Shown here: piece by piece, positions 22,081 to 33,200 of the stretch
Numbering within the stretch: position 1 is the first letter of the stretch
Layout of the letters: each line of letters opens with the position of its first letter
Assembly: GCA_037974665.1 (NCBI GenBank)
Contig: CM075781.1
Coordinates: 31,473,235-31,537,234 of the forward strand
Reading direction: 5' to 3'
Origin: Ehretia macrophylla
Lineage: Eukaryota; Streptophyta; Magnoliopsida; Boraginales; Ehretiaceae
DNA: 64,000 nucleotides
Made by a program: the position numbers and the translations under genes
Notes under the pieces: model-generated
Database searches by the model: none
What the model was told of the DNA's origin: nothing
The model's input: only the letters and a program-made list of their open reading frames with translations

Positions 22081-24524
22081 ATGTATAGATTTAGCAACAC
22101 AGTGATAGGTTTCTTGAACCTCTTCACACTCTTAGCATCAATACCAATCATCGGTGCAGGCTTATGGATGGCAAAGAGCAGCACAACATGTGAAAACTTT
22201 CTTCAGATGCCACTTGTGATCATCGGCTTCATTGTTCTCATCATATCGCTTGCAGGCTTCATAGGTGCTTGCTTTCATGTTGCATGGGCTCTTTGGGTCT
22301 ACTTAGTGGTGATGATCCTCATCATAGCAGCTTTGATGTCGTTGACTATATTTGGTTTTGTCATCACGAGCCAAGGTGGTGGTGTGGATGTGCCTGGTAG
22401 GGCTTACAAAGAGTATCATATTGAGAAGTATTCGCCATGGTTGAGGAGAAGAATTGAGAATCCTCATTATTGGATGGAGATCAAGAGTTGCATATTGAAT
22501 TCAAAGACTTGTGCGAAGATCATTTTGTGGACACCTTTTGATTATCTTACCAAAACCATGTCCCCTGTACAGGTAATGTAATAATCGAGATTGAAATTGT
22601 GATTTAAATTTAACTTTTTTTATTATAATAAGTTAGTATTTGATTATTTCACCGAACTGAACTTGGATTATCTTCTCATTTAATGCTACATGACTCAAAA
22701 TAGAATTTTTTCCCAAAAATTTCAGGGCCAATTAACTCAAATCAAGGTTCAAATTATGAAACACATGACTCTATTTAAAAGGGGTATGATTTGGACTAGT
22801 TCACAAGGCTTATTAAGATTGGTTCAAAAAAAAAAAAGCCTCTTAATTAATTTAAATCCGAAATGTGAACAAGAGTTTATCTTCTTTGTTATTTATCATC
22901 AGATAGTTTAAAAGGGAAGAAAATAACATCAAGAAAATTCTTGTGATCGGCCAATGAGCCATTCGGTTCTAACATAAAAAATGGTCCTACATGTATGTAA
23001 GACCCACATGTGTATTAGTAAGTTGAACAACCATTGACCGAATAGTAGACCAACCCAATAACATTCCTATATCTAGTTATGTGGAACCGACATGCATATT
23101 AATGGACCGAATGACCATTGGTCGAATAACAGACCGATCCAATAATATTATTACATCTAGTCATGTGGAACTCGCATGTAAATTAGTGGTTTAAACAACT
23201 GTTGGTCGAACAGTAGACCGACCTAGTAACAATATATATTCTTTATCTTGCAGTCTGGCTGCTGCAAGCCACCAACTTCATGCAATTATGGGGCAGCAAT
23301 GGAGGTCCAAGACCCTGACTGCTATCGATGGAACAATGATCCCAACATTCTGTGCTACGAGTGTGAGTCCTGCAAAGCTGGAGTGCTTGAAGACATCAGA
23401 ATCGATTGGCACAAACTCTCAGTACTCAACATTGTGATGGTTGTGTTGCTGATAGGCATCTACTCCATAGGCTGCTGTGCATTCCAAAACACCAAAAGAG
23501 CAGAAACTGATTACCCCCATGGCGAAAATAGGATGTCCAAAATCCGGCCTAGATGGGATTTTTATTGGTAAGTGATTATCCATTTGATTTATTAAATTGA
23601 TAATCAAAATCTTCTGAATGCACAAAGTGTTTATTGACTTCTTAAGTTAGAGACTATGATTAGAACTTAATTTGTATTAGTTAATAAATTCGGGCCCTAT
23701 TATTGATTATGTTATTTTCTAAACGAGGTATATTATGAGCCATCAAATTTGATTATTTTAAATCTTAATTATTTGGTTCAAATATTTTTTAAATATCTTT
23801 TTCATAAAGGATAAGTTTATTATTTCATATTTGATGGCTAAAATCTTAGACGAAGATGTCTTAGTAGAAGATATGGAAGTTCACACATTTTTGCTATTTG
23901 ACATTTCTTAGCTTGAAGTAATTATTACCTCATTTTTCTAAGGAGTAAGTCTCAAGAACGTCCCACTTATCGAGTGGTGCGTTAGTCTCACACGCATATA
24001 GGATCCACAAGTCATACTAGGAATGCACCAATGGACCCAAGTTCAAGTTGTACAATTGTACAGTGAGAGAGGTTAGGATGTAACACTCATACAATGAAAA
24101 TATCCAATATAATATGGTTTAAAAAAAAAATAAAAAAAATACTTTTTTTTTTCAAGTTGAGAACTTACCATAGGTCCGCCACTATGTCATACACACACCA
24201 CATCCATACTCTGTAATTTTTGAAGAATTTTCCTTTCTTAAATCACGATAGATAAGGATGTACCTTAGCGCGTACACACAAATATATGTATATTGTATAT
24301 ATTTAATACATCAGTAGCCCATTGCCTTTTCATATTTTTCCCTTTGCTCCACTATAGTTTGAAGTATTTCCTTCCGAACCTTTCTTTTTGTCAATTTTCG
24401 CTTTGTACCTAAATTTACAACTTTGTTTTACAGTAACCCAACTAAAAATGTTTTGTTAACTTCGTTTTTTATTTTTTGTAACAGGTGGAGATGGTGGCAT
24501 GACAGGAGACATCAGCTTTATTAG
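22081..24524 (+). CDS. Tetraspanin, TET5/TET6 type
   Basis: Exons: 22081-22572, 23254-23567, 24485-24524, in phase, giving 281 residues. The protein has four membrane segments (about 5-27, 40-63, 70-96 and 226-250). Between segments 3 and 4 is a large extracellular loop carrying the plant tetraspanin motif GCCKPP (166-171) and paired cysteines. LWTPFDYL, DPDCYRWNN, CKAGVL and the Arg/Trp-rich tail WRWWH match Arabidopsis TET5/TET6 as I recall them. Tetraspanins organise plasma-membrane microdomains; a specific role cannot be read here. The start is the conserved MYRFSN methionine. An in-frame ATG 90 bases upstream would add a charged, His-rich stretch translated from the CA repeat and is probably leader. 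The last exon codes only 13 residues. Confidence 0.92.
22997..23240 (+). repeat. Three 84 bp tandem repeats in tetraspanin intron 1
   Basis: Copies start near 22997, 23081 and 23165, each with a CATGT/CATGCATATTAGT-type segment, CCATTGGTCGAATA and AGACCGA(C/T)CCAATAA. They are diverged and have no spacer structure, so this is an ordinary minisatellite. Confidence 0.7.
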
Positions 24525-26284
24525 CAAAAGTTCTTGCTTTCCTTCGTAGTTAATTTTTGCCCTTCCTTTGTAGTTAATTTTTGCCCTTCCTTCTTTTGCT
24601 TTAATCCGACGAACATGGAGATTTTCACTACCTTTCTCTTTACATAACTGCTTCTGTGAGAAATTATTTGGTCAGTACAAACGGGTATTAATTTTTCACA
24701 TATTAATGAAATTTGTATGTATTGATTTCACCAATCATGTAAAACAGACCAAAAAATTTTCCTGTTTCTACTTTTTTACTTTACTCCCTTTTGGTTACTG
24801 TAACCTTTTTTTTAAATAACAAAAAACTCATTTAAAGCTAAATTATGTTAAATTTATTTCTAGTTATAATTTTTATGTTGTAGTAACACTTTAATATATA
24901 TATTAATTAAATTCAAAACCTTTAATTTACGATAATTTGAAAGCAGAGGTCTTTGAAATGTCGTGGGTGCTAGGGGTCCATGGAGTGGCATAAAAATCCA
25001 TTTGGACATTAATTGTTGAGCTGCTGGTCAAAATCTAGCCTGATCAACTTGTTTTGGAATAGTCAAATATTATTCGATGAACTTGGCAGCTTTAGCTAAA
25101 AGGGACTAATTATAAGATACCAAAGTACCCACTTGTTTGACGAAAAAAAAAACAAAAACAAAGTACCCACTTGTACTCCTCACCATCAGCTTGGTTAACA
25201 CCTATCTTTTCTCTACTTTTCTATGTCACAAAGATTAACTAATAAAATTGATAATATCTATCACTTTGTATATAGTTACACTATGCATTATAAAAGGCTT
25301 TTGCATGAATAAGATTGGGGTAATGTAATGATATAATTATATGATCTTCATATTCTAAGTTATTTCATCATAATAATTGTATTATTATTTTATCACTAAT
25401 TAATTTAACGTTATGAAAGAATTTAAATATTATTCTCTCCTCTACAATTTTCCCCCATCTATTGGATAACATATATTATGAGCAATCAGATTTGATCTTT
25501 AAAAATTCTAACCATTATTTCAAATCTTTTTAATTACTTTTTTTACAACTAATATTCAAAATGGATGGTTGAGATTTAAAAGGATAAAACTTCATTAACA
25601 GGTGAGAGAAAAAGTAGAGGAGATGATCCAAACCTAAAAATAATCTAATCTAAAATGGACTAATGCTCTGTTTGACCTAACTTTTTAATACTCAAAAGTG
25701 CTTCGTATGAGTTTAGAAGCTAATCTCACATATTTGACTCATTTCTGAAAATATTTTTAGGTAAAAGATTAAGTTAAAAAAAGTTGAAAAACAAGAATTT
25801 CTTAATTGGAGCTTTTTAAAAATTAAAATAGAATTTTGCGAACTTGTTTTTATATAGTGCGGGAAGCTATTTTTTTTTTCTTTCTCAAATATGCTTTTCA
25901 TATTTTTTAAAGTACAATATTGCCCTCAAATTTTTTAAAAGCTCAATATTGCAGCCTAGTATAAGCCAAATAATAAACGACTTTTGTTCAATAACACTTT
26001 TAACCAAAGCTTTATTGCAAAAGCTCTACAATTCAAAATCTAAAATTTCACAGTTAGACCAAACAAAACCTAAACAATTGTTATAAGATCATTTCCTAAC
26101 TAATAGTTTATTCTAACATTCTAGTTGCATCTCAGCCATTCAATTACCTACCAAAAACACTTTTTCTCCATTTTTATAATTTAAAAAATTAAATGAATAA
26201 CTGCAATGTAATGTTAGAATAGTAAAATAAAAAATTAATTAAGAGAGGGTCCTAATCTCGCAGGATGAACTTCTATAAAACTTA

Positions 26285-26524
26285 AACTTTTGAATATCTA
26301 GATAAGAACAATGTTGTGAACGTATCTGTATGTGTCAAAGTTGAAGATTATGCTTTCCCTCAAGTATCACCGTAATCATATGTAGCTTTTGAATTGGTTG
26401 CAAATAATGACCCAGAGATTAAAACTGCACAAGACTTTGAAGAGTATGGCCTGGACCACTTTCGTTGGGTTACGGAACCTTCAATGGACTTATTTTACAA
26501 TAATGAAAAGTTCTACATTATGTA
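26285..26524 (+). pseudogene. Coding-like relic of unknown origin
   Basis: One frame runs about 75 codons with a single internal TAA near 26369. Its second half, starting YVAFELVANNDPEIK and ending NNEKFYIM before a stop, has an acidic, aromatic-rich composition typical of real protein rather than AT-rich noise. I do not recognise the family. It may be a captured host gene exon or the edge of a decayed transposon. Confidence 0.3.
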
Positions 26525-27368
26525 AGGTCCGTAACACAAATTGTGGACTCTATCTTAGCACGTGAAATCACCGGTTAAAGTGAAAGAGTAGAGTCTACGA
26601 TAATGTTTACAAGACAGGTTAGTTCCTAACGACCTATTTGTATTTTAAGAAATTGAATTTTTTTTTTTTTTTTGGTCAAACACGAGATTGAATTGGTGAT
26701 GATAAAATGGCATTAACATGGTCAATGTAGAGTGGAGGTCTGCACCAGCCGTCAACCTCGTAACTTTGCATACAACATCATCTTTTTTAGGTAAAGATTT
26801 AAGTCAACGGAGATTGCCTCTTGTTGAAATATGACTTAAGATCATCCATGTTACTGCCCAATTTTATTTCATCTATAATCAAATTAGTGGTTCCCAAGGG
26901 ATTGGACAAAGTGTTAAAGCAATGTGATTAAGGTCTTGGGTTTGAAATCTTTATCCCTATTATCGTATTTGATTGATTTGAATCATATATTAGGGTATGA
27001 TGTTGTATTGTTAAATTTGTAAATTAAGGCAAAGCAATCATCGTGATTAAAGTTTCAGGTTTAAAATTTTTATCCCTCTTATCACTTTTGACTAATTTGA
27101 GTCATGTATTGAAACGTGCGTTACACTACAAATTTTGTTTACTTAAGGTGCACCCAACGTAATTTTATTTAAAGTAAATTCATTATCATCTGACAAGCCA
27201 AAAAAAAAAAGAAAAAAAATAGTAGGATAATGGACTTCTGCAGTACAACTCAAATTTCATCTCTCCTAATACTTGGGGACTTTTTTGACGACCACGAGAG
27301 TTGTCGGCGGAGAAATTTCATTTCGTTTGAAACTTTTGATTATTCTTTCCATCATGTTGCACCATTTT

Positions 27369-27489
27369 CTATCAACTTGATGCATTCTATCAACTTGATG
27401 CATAAGTAATGGGTCAATCTCCCGATACATCACTCATTTTCTATCAACTTGATGCATAAGTAATGGGTCAATCTCCCGATACATCACTC
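27369..27489 (+). repeat. 54 bp tandem duplication
   Basis: The unit starting CTATCAACTTGATGCATAAG occurs at 27387 and 27441 with almost no divergence, preceded by a partial copy of 18 bases at 27369. The near identity implies recent duplication. Confidence 0.85.
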
Positions 27490-27490
27490 G

Positions 27491-27965
27491 TAATAATGTA
27501 GGTTTCTTATATGTAGGTTTCAAATTGTTGTGAGTGACAAACCGTTAAGAGTGGAGGCACGTAAGGGTTAGTGGGGCACTCATAATAATGTAGGATCCTT
27601 ACATGTAGGTTTTATATTGTTGTGAGTGATGGACCGTCAGGGACAGAGGCACGTAAGGGTTACCCCCATTGATCCATAAAAATGTTAAAATTTTTATGTA
27701 TTTTTTTTAAAAATAATTAGATATCTATGTATTTTTAGTTAAAAAAATTAATTATCCCTTACTGAAAAATAAAAGTACTCGTATAGTTTAAAAATTATGG
27801 ATTTTAGTCCTTACTGGCCCATAAAAATATTAAATTTCTATGTATTTTTTGAAAAAGAAAATAGATATCTATGTATTTTTTATTTAAAAAAATTAATTAG
27901 CCTCTACTGAAAAAAAAGTACTCGAATAGTTTAAAAATTATGAATTTTAATCTCATTAACGAGAA
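27491..27965 (+). repeat. Two further tandem duplications, about 92 bp and 147 bp units
   Basis: TAATAATGTAGG recurs at 27491 and 27583, each followed by TTGTTGTGAGTGA and GAGGCACGTAAGGGTTA. Next to it, CCATAAAAAT(G/A)TTAAA recurs at 27674 and 27820 with AAAGTACTCG and AATTATGGATTTTA-like blocks. The right side ends GGCTCTGCCCCTG, resembling the CAGGGGCGGA ends of Tip100-like hAT elements in reverse. Confidence 0.6.
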
Positions 27966-28699
27966 TTCTTGGCTCTGCCCCTGCGGACCGTCTATTATGA
28001 TAGACGAAATGTTTTTCAAAAAATAATTACTCAAAACCATGAAAAATTAGATTAAACACGAGTTTCTGTCACAACCATAGAAGTTTACTTCTAACCGTAA
28101 TTAGTGGAACAATTTTGCCTATTCGATCTCGTCTTATTATCATAAATTATCTTCTTCAAACTAATGTAGAAAGTTTAAATGATGAAAAAACAAAAAACGG
28201 ATTTTATGTTCATTTAACCATGATGGCGTAAGTACAAACAAAATACAAGCAACAAATTAAAAGAAATTGGTCAAGAGGGTAAAGCTGAAAATTAACTCGT
28301 GTTGCAATTAAATAAAGAAATTGGAACTTCTATTCAAGATGTTTGCAATATAAACAACCTCATCATAGTAATAACTTTTACAAATTTCAAGAATTAATTT
28401 CCCCCTCATTTTGGAGTAAAAGAGGATATTGAAAGTCAAGAAAATTAAGTTATTTTTTTACTTTTTATGTTTCTCCATGTTCGAGTCATAGAAATATTCA
28501 TCTTTTATAAAATACAAGATAAAGTTATGTATAACAAATACTAAAGTGAATTTGTTCCTTTCCAATACCCATATGTAGCTTCAATTCCTTTTTTTTTTTG
28601 GTAAGGAGGAGGCCTAACCGATTTCTGATGACATGTATAACAACTCATATAAACCATATCTGTCTATCCAACAACGGAGTGCGGGAATGTTTAGACTAA

Positions 28700-29727
28700 G
28701 GGAAAAAATCATTTTGGTTCCTGAGGTTTGGTATAAAACTCAAATTAGTCCCTGAGGTTTGTAAAAAGACCAAATAGATCCCTCCCATTATCTTTGACTT
28801 AATAGTCAAAGATTTGACTAAATAAAAAGACTTAAATACCCTTACTTTAGTGGTTGGAGATTTGGAGGGAAGGAAAAAAAAAGATTAGGACCATGCAACA
28901 AACACAACTATTTAAGCACCCAAACCATTTTTTCTCGTCATTTGAAAATAAAAAAGAAAAAATAATAAAAGATGAAAAAAATTCAAATATTTAATGTGAA
29001 AAAATAATTCACATGTAACGAATTCCTTGTCTATTATTATTTTTTCTTTTTTGTTTTCAAATGACGAGGAATTCGTTACATGTGAATTATAGTGAATTTA
29101 TCACAAGGTTATACATTCTATTGTCTAATATTGTACCTCAATACATTTTTCAAGTTAAAAGTCAAACAACATTTGTAGTTGGAGAACATATATCCAAAAT
29201 TTAAGACTTTAAAAGCCACAATTAGTGGCTACCTGATACTAAATTCAACTTTCAGGGATAAGGTAGTGGTTATAAATATACTTGACTTTCTCTTTAATTT
29301 ATATTTAATTTTACACTATTATAAATATTAAAAATTACAGACTATTCAGTCATAATATTTCTATAATCTGAAAATGTGTATTCTAAAAATATTAAGAGCC
29401 AAACTTTTTTAAGTAGCAAGAATTTTGTTGTTGTAGTTGTTCTTTTTTTTTTTGGGGTGAGAAAGAGCATGAATTGAAAGTGAGAAAAGAAAAAAAATGG
29501 CTTGGGTGCTTAAATAGTTGTGCCTATTGCATGGTCCCAATTTTTTTTTTTTTCCTTCCCTCCAAATCTCCAACTACTAAAGCAAGGGCATTTAAGTCTT
29601 TTCATTTGATCAAATCTTTGACTATTAAGTCATATATAATGAAAGGGACCTATTTGATCTTTTTGCAAACCTCAAAGACTAATTTGGGCTTTATACCAAA
29701 CCTCAGGGACCAAAATGGTTTTTGCCC
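28700..29727. mobile_element. Mutator-like element (1028 bp) upstream of MLO
   Basis: The left end GGGAAAAAATCATTTTGG and the right end CCAAAATGGTTTTTGCCC begin terminal inverted repeats of about 180 bp. These run through TGAGGTTTGGTATAAA, TTTGACTTAATAGTCAAAG and GGAGATTTGGAGGGAAGG. A perfect 10 bp direct repeat TTTAGACTAA flanks the element at 28690-28699 and 29728-29737. The interior holds two interlocked inverted repeats (28936-28968 with 29034-29066; 29005-29027 with 29067-29089). No transposase frame is present, so it is non-autonomous. Confidence 0.85.
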
Positions 29728-29811
29728 TTTAGACTAATTGTTGCTTGTCAAGTAATTAATAAAACTTAATCCCATATTGCGCATGTCTTACCACAATATT
29801 AAGCACATTCT

Positions 29812-29945
29812 ACCAACAGACCTTTGGTCTAGTGATATATTATTTGTTGTAAGTATAGAGATTGCGATATCAATTATCGTGAACAACATCTAAAATATAT
29901 GATGTGTAAAGCTTAAGCCTCCCTTAAATAACAAAAAAAAAAAAA
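29812..29945 (+). mobile_element. SINE in the MLO promoter region
   Basis: An A-box-like TTGGTCTAGTGATAT, a degenerate B-box region and a terminal run of about 15 A are flanked by AATATTAAGCACATTCT (29795-29811) and AATATTAAGTACATTCT (29946-29962), 17 bp with one mismatch. The right duplication ends about 25 bases before the MLO TATA box. Confidence 0.75.
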
Positions 29946-29985
29946 AATATTAAGTACATTCTCCACGCATTAAATTCACGCCGCT

Positions 29986-29997
29986 CTATATATACAC
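29986..29997 (+). promoter_or_regulatory. TATA box of the MLO gene
   Basis: CTATATATACAC fits the plant TATA consensus and lies about 280 bases before the MLO start codon. A transcription start near 30020-30030 would give a leader of about 250 bases. Confidence 0.5.
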
Positions 29998-30059
29998 TTC
30001 TCTTTTTATGACGAAGTCATCATCTTGACCAAAGAAAAAATCATCATTTTCAATCTCTC

Positions 30060-30269
30060 TTGAGCATTGCACATAGTATTCAATCCTCTCTGACTAACCA
30101 TATTCAGAAAAGTCAAATTTGTTTGCCTTCCCTCTTACATAAATATCAAGCTTTGCCTATGCAAATCCATAAACAACTCTACACCTTTTGGCTTCATAAT
30201 ATATATCTATCATCTTCTACAGTGCCAAAGATATATATATATATATATCTCTATACAAATATAGTATAA
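30060..30269 (+). other. Possible upstream ORF in the MLO leader (69 codons)
   Basis: An ATG at 30060 opens a 69-codon frame that stops 8 bases before the MLO ATG at 30278. If the TATA box at 29986 is used, this frame lies in the 5' leader and could reduce MLO translation. Part of it encodes the TA microsatellite, so peptide function is doubtful. Confidence 0.35.
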
Positions 30270-30277
30270 CCTTTGCA

Positions 30278-33200
30278 ATGGCTAAAGAACGATCTCTGGA
30301 GGTGACACCAACATGGGCTCTTGCTGTTGTTTGTTTTGTATTGGTCGCCATATCCATTGTAATTGAACAGCTTATTCATCACATTGGAATGGTATAATTT
30401 TGAATATTTTTGTGTCTTGATATGAATTGCCTATCTAGCTAGCTTCATGTTTTTTATTAATGTTTTTACACCCTTTCAGTGGTTGAAAAAGAAGAGCAAG
30501 CGAGCTTTGTATGAAGCCCTGGACAAGATCAAAACAGGTATATTGTGTTATTTTAATAGTTGAATATTTAGATCCTCTCATAATATTATACTTTGTTCTT
30601 TTCTCTTTTCTGGTTTTTTAGAGCTCATGCTAGTGGGATTCTTATCATTGCTACTAACAGTAGCACAAGGGCCAATATCTGAAATTTGCATTCCCAAGAG
30701 TGTTGCTAATTCTTGGCATCCTTGTGATGATGAAGAGAAAGATTCCGATGAATATGACGACCCGTGCAAAGAGCAGGTATGTAGCCTGTCCCACGTTTAA
30801 TTAACAGATTATCCTTCGTAATATCATAACGTTAGACAGATTAATACTGGTAAAGTGGTAATACAATTATACAATGACTAAAATGTATTGATAGTTGCTG
30901 TTTTCTTCAGGGCAAAGTCCAAATGGTTTCTGCTTATGGGATACACCAGCTCCATATATTCATATTTGTGTTAGCAGTTTCTCACATTCTTTATTGTATC
31001 ACAACTCTAGGCCTTGGAAGATTGAAGGTACATACAATGTAGTCTAAAACTTAAAAAGTTTCTTAATGTTTTGAATCTTGCGGCTATCATCTAAGTCCCT
31101 TGATTGATCTGATACATATATTGAGGCGCAACACTCTATCAGAAGTCTCTTTATAACTTTGGGTACAAAAGGGTATCTTTTTATTTCGTTTGATTAACAA
31201 TCTAAATGCAGATGAGAAAATGGAAGGCCTGGGAGGACGAAACAAAGACAATTGAGTATCAGTACTATAATGGTTAGTGTGGAAAGCATGTTGAAAGATG
31301 ATAAATAAATATAATACACTTTTTTCTACTAGGTTAATCCAGTCCGCACTTGAGAAGGCGTTTAATCCAACCAACAAGTGACAAAATTTAACTCTTTTTG
31401 TGACAGATCATGAGAGATTCAGGTTTGCAAGGGACACGTCGTTCGGACGCAGGCATATGAATTCATGGAGCAAATCAACAGTCCTCCTCTGGATTGTAAG
31501 AATTAGAAGCATTTCTTGTCTTTTTTTTTTTTTTTTATCGTGTACGTGTTAACCCTACTTAATGAGATAAAAATTCAATTAGTTTGATTTAGTTTTACAT
31601 GCAGGGAAAGTACGTAATGATTATCCTTTATTTCAAGGTCTTTACTTGGTATATGTCATTTTCATAATTTGAAAAATCAGACATGCTATTATATGCATTT
31701 GTTACGACCCCTCAAGTAGCTAAAATGGTTGTTTTGCGTCCTTTTCAAACTAATACAAAAATATTAGTTTCATGTCAATGCATGACAATGAATATTTAGC
31801 AACTATAGCTTCCCACTGGCTTGAGATAGAAAAGTCAAATTCAAATCAAATGAGAAGAAGAATTTTTTCATATTGTTAAATGGTCACTCCATATAAGCTT
31901 GAAAAAGCATCATCTAGGATATGTATAGTGATGGAGGGAAAGGGAAGGAAAGCACAAATTTACATTTACGAGTTGGGTGACCTAGTCAAGTAGTTAATAA
32001 TAACCTATTGTAATTAAAAATTTGAGTTCGAACAAGAATTTAACTTCGATTGTATTAAAAAAAAAAAAAAAAAAGAGCAAGCAAACATTATGGTGACTTT
32101 GTACCCCAAAAAAATAAAAAATAAAATTATGGAGACTTATTTAAAAATGAACCGAAGTGCCTTAAATATCAAGGATTGCATTAATTTTGTGGAGACTTTG
32201 GCTCTATGTAGGCCTAAAATATAAGAAAGGAAATTGATGGATGTTGACAAGTATCACGGATCAATTTACTTTTTGGGTTGTGAGTATGTAGCTTACAATG
32301 ACCTTACAAAATATTTTAAAATATCTTTATATTTTTAGTTCGCAAATTTATTGTGCCAACTTAGACTGTATTTTCATTTTTGATTTTCAAAACTACTTAA
32401 TTTTTAATAATAAAATATTCTAAAACCGACCCTGCAAGTATCTGAAGCAAACCCCGATTGCCTGCATAGTATACTCGGTTTTTTGTCGGTCTCATTATAT
32501 TCAAGTTAGTTGGATTGAGGCTAATGTTATATCTGACCATATGAATTTATCTACTAGCTTCTAAAATTATCAAATTGCTAGTAATAAACTTATTTTCAAG
32601 TATTTTGGGCACTTGCTATATATGTTTCCAATTGTATGAAGAAATACAAGTGACATTGTGTGTTTTTTATTTTCTTATTTTTTTTGGTCAAAGACATTGT
32701 GTGTTCACTAATTTATGCTTTGAACAATTTTTTTCTGATTCAGGAGTGTTTCTTCAGACAATTCCTCAAATCGATTGCAAAAGTGGACTACTTAACCCTT
32801 AGACACGGCTTCATCACTGTAAGTTATTGTTAACAAATCTTTTCAAATGCCATAACATTTAAGGAAAATATCGGGCTCTAATGGGTCTTAAACAACTCTC
32901 TATATCGATGGACTCGTATAAGGTGGATCCTAAGCCGTTGTGTCCGGTTGGCTAGACCCATAAGTGTCTGATTCCAGGAACAGAACATAATTAAATAATG
33001 GTTTCTTTATCAGGCACATTTAGCTCCTCAGAGTCAACTATCATTTGATTTCCAGAAATACATTAGTAGGTCACTTGAAGAAGATTTCAAAGAAGTTGTG
33101 GGTATAAGGTTGGTTGGTTTTTTTTTTTTTTTTTTACCCCCCACCCCCACCGACCCACGACCCTCATGAGATTCGAATCCTGATCTCATAACTGACAGGG

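Larger units (their letters stand above)
24525..28699. other. Tetraspanin 3' UTR and gene-poor intergenic DNA
   Basis: AATGAA at 24705-24710 could serve as the tetraspanin poly(A) signal. Beyond it there is no supported intact gene; the segment has a possible coding relic at 26285-26524 and several direct duplications at 27369-27965. Confidence 0.5.

Noticed and set aside
22997..23240. Regular repeats that could suggest a CRISPR-like array
   Set aside because: Units are contiguous and diverged, with no short repeat/unique spacer alternation, and the genome is a plant nuclear one.
31970..32083. Possible fourth SINE in MLO intron 6 (B-box-like GAGTTCGAACA and an A-run)
   Set aside because: No flanking duplication and a weak A-box; not secure enough to list.
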